Source: JAWKXU01 sp964468045
GTDB lineage: Bacteria; Pseudomonadota; Alphaproteobacteria; Sphingomonadales; Sphingomonadaceae
DNA: 64,000 nt
Direction of reading: 5' to 3'
Assembly (NCBI GenBank): GCA_964468045.1
Contig: CAYXTO010000013.1
Span: 1-64,000 of the forward strand
The position numbers were made by a program, and so were the translations under genes. This document shows positions 33,363-42,066 of the stretch, piece after piece (the stretch's first letter is position 1; each line of letters starts with the position of its first letter). The notes under the pieces were generated by a model. That model saw only the letters and a program-made list of their open reading frames with translations. It had not been told where the DNA came from and searched no databases.

Positions 33363-34541
33363 TCAATAGCTCCTGGGGAGTTCCAGCACCTTTTCGGCGA
33401 TGAAGCTCATGATCAGTTGTTCGGTGATGGGGGCGAGGCGGGTCAGCACGCTTTCGCGGAACAGCCGCTCGACGTGATATTCCTTGGCATAGCCGAAGCC
33501 GCCATGGGTCGCGACCGCCTGATAGGCCGCATCGAAGCAGGCCCGGGCCGCCAGGAACTTGGCCGCATTGGCTTCCGCCCCGCAGGGCAGGCCGCTGTCG
33601 TACAGGCGCGCGGCCTTCTCGACCATCAGCCAGGCGCTTTCCAGATACATCCACTTTTCCGCGAGCGGATGCTGGATGCCCTGGTTCTGGCCGATCTGCC
33701 GATCGAACACGACGCGTTCCTTGGCGTATTTCACTGCGCGGCGCAGCGCATCGCGGCCGATGCCGATCGCCTCGCAGGCGATCAGGATGCGTTCCGGGTT
33801 GAGGCTGTGCAGGATGTAGCCGAAGCCCTTGCCCTCCTCGCCGATCCGGTCCTCCTCGGGAATGAACAGGTCCTCGATGAAGATGGCGTTCGAATCCACC
33901 GCCTTGCGGCCCATCTTGGGGATCAGGTGGACGTCGATCTTGGAACGGTCGAGATCGGTGTAGAAGATCGTGATGCCATCGGTCGGCTTCTTGCAATCCT
34001 CGAACTTGGTGGTGCGCGTCAGCAGCATGATCTTGTTCGCCACCTGCGCGGTGGAGGTCCACACCTTCTGCCCGTTCACCCGATAGCCGCCCGGCACCTT
34101 CTCGGCGAAGGTCTTGATCCGGGTGGTGTTGAGCCCGGCATCCGGCTCGGTGAAGCCGAAGCACACCTGGTCCTCGCCAGCGACGAGCCGGGGCACCCAG
34201 CGCGCCTTCTGCTCGTCCGTGCCCTTGACCACGATGGGATGCGGGCCGAACAGATTGATGTGGATGGTGGACGCCGCCGCGAAGCCGCCGCCCGAAGCAG
34301 CGACCTCGTTCATCATGGTCATCGCTTCGGTCACACCGAGGCCGGACCCGCCATATTCCTCCGGCATGGTGATGCCCAGCCAGCCGCCCTCGGCCATGGC
34401 GCGGTGAAATTCGCGGGGGAACTTGCCGTCGTCGTCGCGGGCAAGCCAGTATTCGTCGTCGAAGGGTGCGCAGGCCGCGCGCACGCCTTCGCGAATGGCG
34501 TTCAGGTCTTCCTCCGTTGGCAGGGGCCGTTGCTCACTCAT
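33363..34541 (-). CDS. Acyl-CoA dehydrogenase
   Basis: This 392-residue FAD enzyme shows CFGFTEPDAGLNTTRIKT, the VNGQKVWTSTAQ strand, and the FAD/adenine contact segment FDRQIGQNQGIQHPLAEK. The GGFGYAKEYHVERLFRES region contains the Glu expected of the catalytic base type. It introduces an alpha,beta double bond into an acyl-CoA. It is the fifth gene of the operon starting at 38575. Confidence 0.9.
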   Translation of the reverse strand: MSEQRPLPTEEDLNAIREGVRAACAPFDDEYWLARDDDGKFPREFHRAMAEGGWLGITMPEEYGGSGLGVTEAMTMMNEVAASGGGFAAASTIHINLFGPHPIVVKGTDEQKARWVPRLVAGEDQVCFGFTEPDAGLNTTRIKTFAEKVPGGYRVNGQKVWTSTAQVANKIMLLTRTTKFEDCKKPTDGITIFYTDLDRSKIDVHLIPKMGRKAVDSNAIFIEDLFIPEEDRIGEEGKGFGYILHSLNPERILIACEAIGIGRDALRRAVKYAKERVVFDRQIGQNQGIQHPLAEKWMYLESAWLMVEKAARLYDSGLPCGAEANAAKFLAARACFDAAYQAVATHGGFGYAKEYHVERLFRESVLTRLAPITEQLIMSFIAEKVLELPRSY

Positions 34542-34610
34542 CTTGTCAGGCTCCGTCTGATGTTTCTTGTCGAATAACGGGACATATGCAGGCGAGGGTC
34601 GCTCGCGATC

Positions 34611-35483
34611 TCATGCTTCTCCGGCGGCGGCCAGCGTCTTGCGGGCGGCGACCAGATGCGGGATGTCGACCATCTTGCCGTCGATCCCGAGCGTGCCCGC
34701 ATCGGGATTGGCGGCAAAGGCATCCACCACGCGCCGGGCGAAAGCCACTTCCTCGTCCGAGGGGGAGAAGCAGCGATTGATCGTCTCGACCTGCGCGGGG
34801 TGGATCGCGACGCGGCCGGTAAACCCGTCGCGCCGGGCGCGGCGGCAATCGGCTTCCAGCCCTTCCGGGTCCTTGAAGTTGGCATAGAGCGTATCGAGCG
34901 GCGCCACTCCGGCGGCGGCGGCGGCGAACAGGCACTGCGCCCGCGCGACCTGATAGGGAAAGGTCCAGCTTCCGTCCGGTTCCTTGTTGTCGGTGATGCC
35001 GATCGCGGCGCCGAGATCCTCCGCCCCCCACGTCAAGCCGACCAGCCGCTCGCCGGCCTGCTGGTAGCTCCCGAGCGCGAACATGGCCGCCGGGGTTTCG
35101 GTGGAAACCACCGCGATCTTGACCGTGCCCTGCGCAATGCCCGAGCGCTGCTCCAGCGCGTCGAGATAATGGCCGATCCGCTCGATGTCGTGGGCGCCAT
35201 TGGCCTTGGGCACCAGGATCCCGGCAAGGCCCGGGCGGACCACCGCGGAAAGATCCGCCAGGGTCAGCCCGGTATCGAGCGGGTTGATCCGCACGAACAG
35301 CGCCGGTTCGACCTCGCCCGCCTGGTCCAGCCAGCCCTGCACCATTTCGCGGGCGGTGTCCTTCATCGAAGGCGCGACCGAATCCTCCAGGTCCAGGATC
35401 AGCACGTCGGCGCCGCTCTCGCGGGCCTTGGCGAACTTCTTGTCCGAATCGCCCGGGACGAACAGAAGCGAGCGCAGCCTCAT
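34611..35483 (-). CDS. HpcH/HpaI (CitE-like) CoA-ester lyase
   Basis: This 290-residue TIM-barrel protein has the CitE/malyl-CoA lyase pattern: RSLLFVPGDSDKKFAKA, VLILDLEDSVAP with the metal-binding Glu-Asp, LFVRINPLDTGL, LTWGAEDLGAAIG and GRVAIHPAQVETIN. It cleaves a 3-hydroxy-dicarboxyl-CoA such as a malyl- or methylmalyl-type CoA. It overlaps the MaoC gene before it by 4 bp; that pair mirrors mesaconyl-CoA hydratase plus methylmalyl-CoA lyase. Confidence 0.85.
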   Translation of the reverse strand: MRLRSLLFVPGDSDKKFAKARESGADVLILDLEDSVAPSMKDTAREMVQGWLDQAGEVEPALFVRINPLDTGLTLADLSAVVRPGLAGILVPKANGAHDIERIGHYLDALEQRSGIAQGTVKIAVVSTETPAAMFALGSYQQAGERLVGLTWGAEDLGAAIGITDNKEPDGSWTFPYQVARAQCLFAAAAAGVAPLDTLYANFKDPEGLEADCRRARRDGFTGRVAIHPAQVETINRCFSPSDEEVAFARRVVDAFAANPDAGTLGIDGKMVDIPHLVAARKTLAAAGEA

Positions 35484-35935
35484 GCCTGCGGCTTCTTCAT
35501 CATCAGCGCGTTGCGCACGGTGCGGCAGACCACCTCGTCGCGCTGGTTGTAGCCGACATGCTCGAAAGTGACGATGCCCTGGGTCGGGCGCGATTTGCTC
35601 TCGCGCAGCGCCAGAACCTTGGTTTCGCTGCGGATCGTATCGCCCGCGAACACCGGCTTGGGGAAGGTTGTCTCGGTCATCCCGAGATTGCCGATGGTCG
35701 TGCCGAAAGTGGTGTCCTGCACCGAAAGGCCGATGACGAGGCCCAGCGTGAACATCGAATTCATCAGCGGCTTGCCGAATTCGGTCGTCTCGCAATAGGC
35801 GTGGTCGATATGGATCGCCGCCGGATTATAGGTCAGCGACGAGTACAGCATATTGTCCATGTCGAGCACGGTCCGGCGGACTTCGTGCCGGAAAACCTGA
35901 CCTTCGGTGAATTCATCGAAATACAAACCCGGCAT
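35480..35935 (-). CDS. MaoC-like acyl-CoA dehydratase (mesaconyl-CoA hydratase-like)
   Basis: This 151-residue single-hotdog protein has the pattern LYFDEFTEGQVFRHE, DMDNMLYSSLTYNPAAIHID and AYCETTEFGKPLMNSMFTLG of MaoC-family (R)-specific hydratases. The NPAAIHID segment carries the catalytic pair position. ATG 35935 is used; a 17-residue longer frame would overlap the thiolase. Its coupling to a CitE-like lyase points to hydration of a branched unsaturated dicarboxyl-CoA. Confidence 0.82.
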   Translation of the reverse strand: MPGLYFDEFTEGQVFRHEVRRTVLDMDNMLYSSLTYNPAAIHIDHAYCETTEFGKPLMNSMFTLGLVIGLSVQDTTFGTTIGNLGMTETTFPKPVFAGDTIRSETKVLALRESKSRPTQGIVTFEHVGYNQRDEVVCRTVRNALMMKKPQA

Positions 35936-35948
35936 CTGCCCTGCTCCC

Positions 35949-37151
35949 TCAATCCTTGCGGCCGAGAATCGAGACGGCCGCGACATTGTTGAACGGCGCG
36001 CCGCCCAGATTGTGAGTCAGACCGAACTTCACATCCTGCCGCTGCCGTTCGCCAGCGCGCCCTAGCAGTTGGTTGTAGACTTCGTAAGCCATCCTGAGAC
36101 CCGAAGCGCCGACCGGGTGCCCGAAGCACTTCAGCCCGCCGTCGAGCTGGCACGGGATCGCGCCGCCGGCATCATAGCGTCCATCGAGAATATCGGCGGG
36201 AGCGCGGCCGGGGTCGGACAGGCCGAGATCTTCCATGATCACCAGCTCGGTGATCGAGAAGCAGTCATGCACCTCGGTCAGATCGATATCCGCCTTGGGA
36301 TCGGAAATCCCGGCTTCGGCATAGGCGCGCTGCGCCGCCGCCTGGGTATTGGGCACATGGGCGCCGTCCCATTCGGAGAACTGCATCTCGCTGCCGTTGC
36401 TGGCGGAAAGCTGGATCGCCTTGATCGTCACCGGGTTGTCGATGCCCAGTTCCTTCGCGATCTCGGGCGTGGTGAGAATGGCGGCGGCCGCACCGTCGGA
36501 CACGCCGCAGCAATCGAACAACCCCAGCGGATCGGCAATCAGCGGGGCATTGACGATAGTTTCCATATCGATCGCCTTGCGCAGATGCGCCTTGGGCGAA
36601 TGGACCCCGTTCTGATGGCTCTTCCACGAAACATGCGCCATCGCGCGCTTGAGATCGCCCGCATCGACTCCGTGCCTGGCGGCATAGGCTCCGGCCAGTT
36701 GCGCGAAGGTGCCGGGCGCGGAACCGTAGGGCATCCACAGGTCGTTCTGCACGCCCTTGGTCTTGAGCGGCAGCCCGCCGTAGCCGGTGTCCTTGAGCTT
36801 CTCGACGCCGATGGCCAGCGCCACGTCGACCGCGCCGGACGCCACCGCATAGGCCGCGCCGCGCAGGGCCTCCGTGCCAGTCGCGCACATGTTCTCGACC
36901 CGCGTTACCGGAACCCGGTCCAGCCGCAGGGCATGCGCCGCCGGCAGCGAGCTGTTGCCGACATTGATGTCGTCCAGCGCATTGCCGACCCACACCGCCT
37001 CGATCCGCTTCCGGTCGATCCCGGCGTCGGCCAGCGCCTCGGTGAAAGCCTCTACCATCAGCCCTTCAGCGGCGATGTCCCAGCGCTCGCCGAAACGGGT
37101 GCAGCCCATGCCGATGACGGCGACCTTGTCCCTGATTCCGCGAGCCATCAA
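35949..37151 (-). CDS. SCP2-type thiolase
   Basis: This 400-residue thiolase-fold protein has the nucleophilic Cys in VENMCATGTEALR, DCCGVSDGAAA, LTEVHDCFSITE and the final GLKCFGHPVGASG with LTHNLGG. These features place it with SCP2/sterol-carrier thiolases rather than FadA. It carries out thiolytic or retro-aldol release of a short acyl-CoA. Its start overlaps the HMG-CoA-synthase/DUF35 protein by 4 bp, which mirrors the known complexes of such thiolases with DUF35 OB-fold proteins. Confidence 0.88.
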   Translation of the reverse strand: MMARGIRDKVAVIGMGCTRFGERWDIAAEGLMVEAFTEALADAGIDRKRIEAVWVGNALDDINVGNSSLPAAHALRLDRVPVTRVENMCATGTEALRGAAYAVASGAVDVALAIGVEKLKDTGYGGLPLKTKGVQNDLWMPYGSAPGTFAQLAGAYAARHGVDAGDLKRAMAHVSWKSHQNGVHSPKAHLRKAIDMETIVNAPLIADPLGLFDCCGVSDGAAAAILTTPEIAKELGIDNPVTIKAIQLSASNGSEMQFSEWDGAHVPNTQAAAQRAYAEAGISDPKADIDLTEVHDCFSITELVIMEDLGLSDPGRAPADILDGRYDAGGAIPCQLDGGLKCFGHPVGASGLRMAYEVYNQLLGRAGERQRQDVKFGLTHNLGGAPFNNVAAVSILGRKD

Positions 37152-38575
37152 TTCTCTCCGATCCGGGGCCGCTGCAGAGGCGCGGCCTTCCAGAAGTAAG
37201 TGCGGAAACCGAGCAGCTTGTTCTGCGACTTGATCCGCAGGCGCATCCGCACCCGGTCGCCCACCGCGAAGCCTGCCTCGGGCCGGTCGACCATCTCCAT
37301 CAGCACGCGCGCCCCATTGTCGAACTGCACCAGGCCGAAATCGAACGGCGGATCGGGATTGAAGTTCAGGCGATCGGCCGTGACCGACACGATCCGCGCT
37401 TCCTCGTCGGCCAGCCGCACATCCTCTAGCGACTCCGGCCCGTCGGCGGCCGGATTGACCGGGATCGCGCTCTTGGGGAACTGCACATTGCCGTGGCTAT
37501 CGCGCCCGCCGATGAAGCCGATCATGTCGCGGCCCACCCGCTCCAGCACCGTGGCCTGGGCCTTCAGCTCGAATTCGGAGCGCATCCCCCAGTCGAGATC
37601 GATCACCCCGGACAGGTTGAGGAAGCGGGTATAGTCCGCCAGCGCCTGTCCTTCCGCCAGCATCGCGGCGAGGTCCTTCGCGCCGGGCACTTCCTCCACC
37701 ACCTCGAACAGCATCACGTCGATGCCGCTGCCGAAACCCGCGAGCAGCACCACATCGCCCGGCTGCGCCACCGCGAAGGCCAGCCCCAGTCCGAACAGCG
37801 GATGCGCCGCGCCGAGATCACCGGCCTCATCCGACAATTGCTGGCAATGGTTGACCGCGCCGATGCCCAGCTTGCGCGCGGCGGCAGCCCAGCAGCCGGA
37901 GACCGGCTCGGCGCAGGCAACCTGGGCAATGGCTGCCGCTTCGATGCCCGCCTTTTCGCATGCGCTGCGGATGGCGGGGATGAACAGCTCCGCCACCGAA
38001 ACGTCGCGGACGAAGCGTTCCTCATAGGCGTAGGGGGTCGGGTGATCGAGCGTGGTGTAGCGGTCCACCAGATCGTGGCTCAACGCGGCATGGCCGATCA
38101 GCCGCGCCGCGCCGCTCTCACCCGTCAGCACCGCCGCCGCGCCATCGCCATAGGCAAGCTGGGCCGCGCTGCCCGCCTGGGTCCTGCGCTTCTCCGCCGC
38201 CGCGACAAGCTGCGGGCCGCCCGCCAGCAGCGAGTCGAGCAAGGCGCTGGTCCCGGCCCGGCGCATATTCGCGGCATCCAGGGTGCGCACCTTGCGCGGC
38301 AGGGCCAGCGCATCGAGCATGATGCCGGCCTGCGAACGGTCCGTGAAATAGGCGGAGGTCGAAGCGAAACGCAGCACCTCCACATCCGCCCCGGCAAGGT
38401 CCCGGGATGCCTCCACTGCCATGGTCAGCGGATCTTCATCCCAGCCCGCGACCGCGCGCGCGCCCTTGCGCGGCATCGGCAGGCCCGACCACGCCAGCTG
38501 CCTGGCGGCCGCCTTGCGATCCAGCCGCAACAAGGGCAGATAGCCGCCCATTCCGGAAATCCATGCCTTCTGCAT
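37148..38575 (-). CDS. HMG-CoA-synthase-like protein fused to a DUF35 OB-fold domain
   Basis: This 475-residue protein has two parts. The N-terminal 320 residues are a thiolase-superfamily HMG-CoA synthase/KAS III-like domain (ISGMGGYLPLLRLDR, LAYGDGAAAVLTGE, LLAGFGSGIDVMLFEVVE). The C-terminal 130 residues are a DUF35 OB-fold (NFNPDPPFDFGLVQFDNGARVLMEMVD). The usual nucleophilic Cys and the zinc-ribbon cysteines of DUF35 are not evident: the segment at the usual Cys reads NMRRAGTSALLDSLLAGG. It is therefore probably a scaffold for the adjacent thiolase. It is the first gene of the leftward operon. Confidence 0.75.
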   Translation of the reverse strand: MQKAWISGMGGYLPLLRLDRKAAARQLAWSGLPMPRKGARAVAGWDEDPLTMAVEASRDLAGADVEVLRFASTSAYFTDRSQAGIMLDALALPRKVRTLDAANMRRAGTSALLDSLLAGGPQLVAAAEKRRTQAGSAAQLAYGDGAAAVLTGESGAARLIGHAALSHDLVDRYTTLDHPTPYAYEERFVRDVSVAELFIPAIRSACEKAGIEAAAIAQVACAEPVSGCWAAAARKLGIGAVNHCQQLSDEAGDLGAAHPLFGLGLAFAVAQPGDVVLLAGFGSGIDVMLFEVVEEVPGAKDLAAMLAEGQALADYTRFLNLSGVIDLDWGMRSEFELKAQATVLERVGRDMIGFIGGRDSHGNVQFPKSAIPVNPAADGPESLEDVRLADEEARIVSVTADRLNFNPDPPFDFGLVQFDNGARVLMEMVDRPEAGFAVGDRVRMRLRIKSQNKLLGFRTYFWKAAPLQRPRIGEN

Positions 38576-38648
38576 CGTCTCTCTTCGCCAAATCGCTTCA
38601 GCCGCCCGCGCCGGAAATCGACGAAGCGGCTTGACAGGTGCGGGTCAT

Positions 38649-38688
38649 TTCGTAAACAAGTTGACTATCGGTTGGCAAGAGCTAATTG
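38649..38688 (+). promoter_or_regulatory. Promoter with shared 17-bp element, operon 38713-46806
   Basis: TTCGTAAACAAGTTGAC (38649-38665) contains the -35 box TTGACT (38661-38666). TAATTG (38683-38688) follows after 16 bp. The element matches the one at 22277 in 15 of 17 positions with identical spacing. GTAAAC-AA-GTTGAC is also a near-palindrome with the AAC-N2-GTT core used by several TetR-family regulators. Confidence 0.6.
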
Positions 38689-38712
38689 AGCCGATGCCAT
38701 CAGGAGAGGCCA

Positions 38713-39603
38713 ATGGAAATTTTTCGCGACGATGTGCTGTCCGGCAAGAATATTCTGGTGACCGGCGGCGGCGGCGGCCTTGGCAAGGAAATCGCGCAGG
38801 CGCTATCCGCAAAGCATGCCACGGTCCATATTTCCGGGCGCCGGCTCGGAATGCTGGAAGAAACCGCCGCGCGGATCTCGGCGCAGACCGGACACCCCGT
38901 TCACGCCCATGCCTGCGACGTGCGCGACGCCGATGCGATGGACGCGCTGATCGAGGAAATCTGGCAGGACAAGCCGCTGACCGGGCTGATCAACAACGCG
39001 GCGGCCAACTTCATCTCGCCGACCAAGGATCTCAGTGCGCGGGGCTTCCGCGCCATCACCTCCACGGTGATGGACGGCAGCTTCCACGCCACCCTGTCTT
39101 GCGGCAAGCGCTGGATTCGCGATGGCCTGCCCGGTTCGGTCGTCTCCAATCTCGTGACCTGGGTATGGACCGGATCCGCCTTCGTGGTGCCTTCGGCCAT
39201 GGCCAAGACCGCGCTGCACGCCATGACCATGTCGCTGGCGGCGGAGTGGGGCCCCTACGGCATCCGCCTGAACGCGACCGCTCCCGGCCCCTTCCCGACG
39301 CCCGAAGCCTGGGAAAAGCTGAACCCGCTGCCCGATACGCAAAGCTCCGCGACCAATTGCGACACGATCCCGATGCGGCGCTACGGCAACATGCCGGAGC
39401 TGACCAACCTCATCACTTTCCTGATGTCGGACGGCTGCGATTTCCTGACCGGGCAGACGATTGCGGTGGACGGGGCGCAGCATCTCGCGGCCCCCAGCAC
39501 ATTCGCCGACCTCACCAACCTCACCGATGAGCAGTGGCAGGCCGCCCGCGCGGCGATCGAAGCTTCCACCGCCAAATCCAAAGCCGCTCAGAACCAGGGC
39601 TAA
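38713..39603 (+). CDS. SDR oxidoreductase (2,4-dienoyl-CoA reductase-like)
   Basis: This 296-residue SDR has VTGGGGGLGKEIAQALS, NNAAANFISPTKDLSARGF and a C-terminal FLMSDGCDFLTGQTIAVDGAQ. The NNAAANFISP form is typical of 2,4-dienoyl-CoA reductases, which lack the canonical Tyr in YxxxK; here the region reads VVPSAMAKTA. It probably reduces a conjugated dienoyl-CoA with NADPH. The ribosome binding site AGGAGAGG fixes ATG 38713. Confidence 0.82.
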   Translation: MEIFRDDVLSGKNILVTGGGGGLGKEIAQALSAKHATVHISGRRLGMLEETAARISAQTGHPVHAHACDVRDADAMDALIEEIWQDKPLTGLINNAAANFISPTKDLSARGFRAITSTVMDGSFHATLSCGKRWIRDGLPGSVVSNLVTWVWTGSAFVVPSAMAKTALHAMTMSLAAEWGPYGIRLNATAPGPFPTPEAWEKLNPLPDTQSSATNCDTIPMRRYGNMPELTNLITFLMSDGCDFLTGQTIAVDGAQHLAAPSTFADLTNLTDEQWQAARAAIEASTAKSKAAQNQG

Positions 39604-39609
39604 TCTTCC

Positions 39610-40773
39610 ATGATCGAACGCACGCTTTTCACCCCCGAGCACGAAATGTGGCGCGATACCGCCCGCAAATTCGTGGAGAAGGAAATCGTTCCCTTCCACG
39701 ACCAGTGGGAGAAGGACGGCATCGTCCCGCGCGACCTCTGGCTCAAGGCGGGCGAGGCGGGCCTGCTGTGCTGCACCGTGCCGGAAGAATATGGCGGGAT
39801 CGGCGCCGACTATCTCTATGATGTCGTGGTGTTCGAGGAATTGTGGCGGGCCGGCACCAGCGGACCGGGCTTCCTGATCCATACCGACCTCGTCGCGACC
39901 TATATCAAGTCCTTCGGCACCGAGGAGCAGAAGCAGCAATGGCTGCCGAAGATGGTCACCGGCGAAGCCATCGGCTCGCTGGGCATGACCGAGCCCCATG
40001 CCGGCTCCGACCTCAAGGCGATCAAGACCAAGGCAGTACGCGACGGCGACGATTACGTCATCAACGGGCAGAAGGTGTTCATTTCCAACGGCCAGATGTG
40101 CGACGTGCTGGTGCTCGCCACCAAGACCGACAGCGAGGCGGGCGCCAAGGGCGTGACCCTGTTCCTGGTCGACACCAGCCTGCCCGGCTTCAAGCGCGGC
40201 CAGAATCTCGACAAGCTGGGGATGAAAGCGCAGGATACGTCGGAACTGTTCTTCGAGGATCTGCGCGTTCCGGCCAGCGCCATGCTGGGCGGCGAGGGCG
40301 AAGGCTTCAAGCTGATGATGACCAAGCTGTCGCAGGAACGGCTGGCCCAGGCCATCCGCTCCGCCACGGTGACCGAGACGATGATCGAATGGACGGTGGA
40401 TTACACCTCGGAACGCAAGGCCTTCGGACAGACCATCGCCGATTTCCAGAACACCCAGTTCGTGCTGGCCGACCTCAAGGCCCGCTCGGTGATGGCCCGG
40501 GTCTTCACCGACAAGTGCATCGAGCTGTTCATGCAGGACAAGCTGGACGCGGTGGATGCGGCGATGCTCAAGATGGTCACCTCGGAGCTGCACTGCGAAG
40601 CGGCGGACAAGTGCCTCCAGCTGTTCGGCGGCTGGGGCTATATGTGGGAATATCCGATCTGCCGCGCCTATGCGGATTCCCGCATCGTCAAGATCGCGGG
40701 CGGCTCGATCGAGATCATGAAGACCATCATCGCGCGTGAAATGTTCAAGGGCAGGATCGGCAGGAAACAATGA
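39610..40773 (+). CDS. Acyl-CoA dehydrogenase
   Basis: This 387-residue FAD enzyme has LGMTEPHAGSDLKAIKT, VINGQKVFISNGQ, FGQTIADFQNTQF and a C-terminal FGGWGYMWEYPICRAYADSR with the catalytic Glu position. It is close in form to IVD/long-chain dehydrogenases and to AliB-type cyclohexanecarboxyl-CoA dehydrogenases. Lying beside BadH/BadI-like genes, it may desaturate a ring carboxyl-CoA. It overlaps the MarR gene by 4 bp. Confidence 0.9.
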   Translation: MIERTLFTPEHEMWRDTARKFVEKEIVPFHDQWEKDGIVPRDLWLKAGEAGLLCCTVPEEYGGIGADYLYDVVVFEELWRAGTSGPGFLIHTDLVATYIKSFGTEEQKQQWLPKMVTGEAIGSLGMTEPHAGSDLKAIKTKAVRDGDDYVINGQKVFISNGQMCDVLVLATKTDSEAGAKGVTLFLVDTSLPGFKRGQNLDKLGMKAQDTSELFFEDLRVPASAMLGGEGEGFKLMMTKLSQERLAQAIRSATVTETMIEWTVDYTSERKAFGQTIADFQNTQFVLADLKARSVMARVFTDKCIELFMQDKLDAVDAAMLKMVTSELHCEAADKCLQLFGGWGYMWEYPICRAYADSRIVKIAGGSIEIMKTIIAREMFKGRIGRKQ

Positions 40774-41270
40774 GCGCCAAGCCATATCGTCCGATGCAAA
40801 AGGATCTCGACGCCTATCTGCGGTTCGGGTTCCTGATCCACGATGTCTCGCGGCTGCGCCGCATCGTGGTGGACCGGGCGCTCAAGCCGCTGGGCATCAC
40901 GCGCTCGCAATGGTGGGTGCTCGCCTTCCTGTCGCGCCGCGACGGGATGACGCAGACCGCGCTGGCCGCCGATCTCGACCTTACCAAGGTCGCCATCGGC
41001 GGGCTCATCGACCGCATGGAGTCGGCCGGCTTCGTCGAACGCCGGTCTGACGAACGCGATGCCCGCGCAAGGCGCGTGTTCCTGACCGGCGCGGGGCAGA
41101 ACCTGGTCGCCACCATCCGCCGGGCGGTGGATGCGGTCGAATCCGATATCCTCGAAGTGGTCAGCGTCGAGGAGCTCGATGCCGCGGCGCAGGCCCTCGT
41201 CAAGGTGAAGGGACGCTTGCTCGAACTCTTGGGCGGCGAAACCGATTTCGCGCAGGACCTGGAGCCCTGA
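40770..41270 (+). CDS. MarR-family regulator (BadR-like context)
   Basis: This 166-residue winged-helix protein shows the MarR core GITRSQWWVLAFLSRRDGMT, QTALAADLDLTKVAIGGLIDRME and the wing SDERDARARRVFLTGAG. Its ATG overlaps the acyl-CoA dehydrogenase stop. In Rhodopseudomonas palustris the MarR protein BadR controls badHI and ali genes and sits beside them, as here. An acyl-CoA effector is therefore likely. Confidence 0.87.
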   Translation: MSAKPYRPMQKDLDAYLRFGFLIHDVSRLRRIVVDRALKPLGITRSQWWVLAFLSRRDGMTQTALAADLDLTKVAIGGLIDRMESAGFVERRSDERDARARRVFLTGAGQNLVATIRRAVDAVESDILEVVSVEELDAAAQALVKVKGRLLELLGGETDFAQDLEP

Positions 41271-41301
41271 TCGCACAACCCAATCGTCAATGGAGGAATT
41301 T

Positions 41302-42060
41302 ATGAAGGGATTGGCCGGAAAGGTGGCGATCGTCACCGGTGGCGGACAAGGTATCGGCAGGGCGCTGGCGTTGCGCCTGGCCGAGGAAGGCTGCAAGGTC
41401 GCAATCTTCGATCTCAGCATCGAAGCCGGCGAGGAGACCGCGAAGCTGGCCGGTGACGCAACCGTGAAGACCTACAAGGTCGATGTGAGCGATTTCGACG
41501 CGGTTCAGGCTGCGGTAGAGGCCGTCGAGAACGATCTCGGTCCCGTCTGGGCGCTCGTCAACAATGCCGGCTGGGACAAGGTCCAGCCCTTCCTCACCAC
41601 CACGCCCGATCTCTGGGAAAAGATCATCGCGATCAATCTCAAGGGCAATCTCAACACGCACTTCGCGGTCGCCAGCCGGATGGCCAGCCGTGGCGGCGGG
41701 CGCATCATCAATATCGCCTCGGATGCGGCGCGCGTCGGCACCAGCAATGAAGCCGTCTATTCGGCCTGCAAGGGCGGCCTGATCGCCTTCACCAAGTCGA
41801 TTGCCCGCGAGCTGGCCCGCAAGGGCGTGCTCGCCAATTGCGTCTGCCCGGGGCCGACCAACACCCCGATGATGGAAGCGACGCTGGGCCAGGGTCCGGA
41901 GGCCGAGAAGTGGAAGGACGCGATGGTCCGCGGCGTTCCGGTCAAGCGCATCGGCGAACCGGAAGACTATGCCGGCATGGTCGCGCTGCTCGCGTCGGAC
42001 GATGGCGCCTACATCACCGGCCAGGCAATCTCGATTTCCGGCGGCCTGACGATGGTCTGA
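41302..42060 (+). CDS. SDR, BadH-like 2-hydroxycyclohexanecarboxyl-CoA dehydrogenase
   Basis: This 252-residue SDR has VTGGGQGIGRALALRLAEEG, NNAGWDKVQPFLTTTPDLWE, NIASDAARVGTSNEAVYSAC (YxxxK: YSACK) and CPGPTNTPMM. The NNAGWD..PF..T.P.LWEK and NIASDAARVG.S.EAVY.ACKGGL blocks match BadH as I remember it. BadH oxidises the ring hydroxyl to the cyclic beta-keto acyl-CoA that BadI opens. GGAGGAATT ahead fixes ATG 41302. Confidence 0.78.
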   Translation: MKGLAGKVAIVTGGGQGIGRALALRLAEEGCKVAIFDLSIEAGEETAKLAGDATVKTYKVDVSDFDAVQAAVEAVENDLGPVWALVNNAGWDKVQPFLTTTPDLWEKIIAINLKGNLNTHFAVASRMASRGGGRIINIASDAARVGTSNEAVYSACKGGLIAFTKSIARELARKGVLANCVCPGPTNTPMMEATLGQGPEAEKWKDAMVRGVPVKRIGEPEDYAGMVALLASDDGAYITGQAISISGGLTMV

Positions 42061-42066
42061 CCGCAG

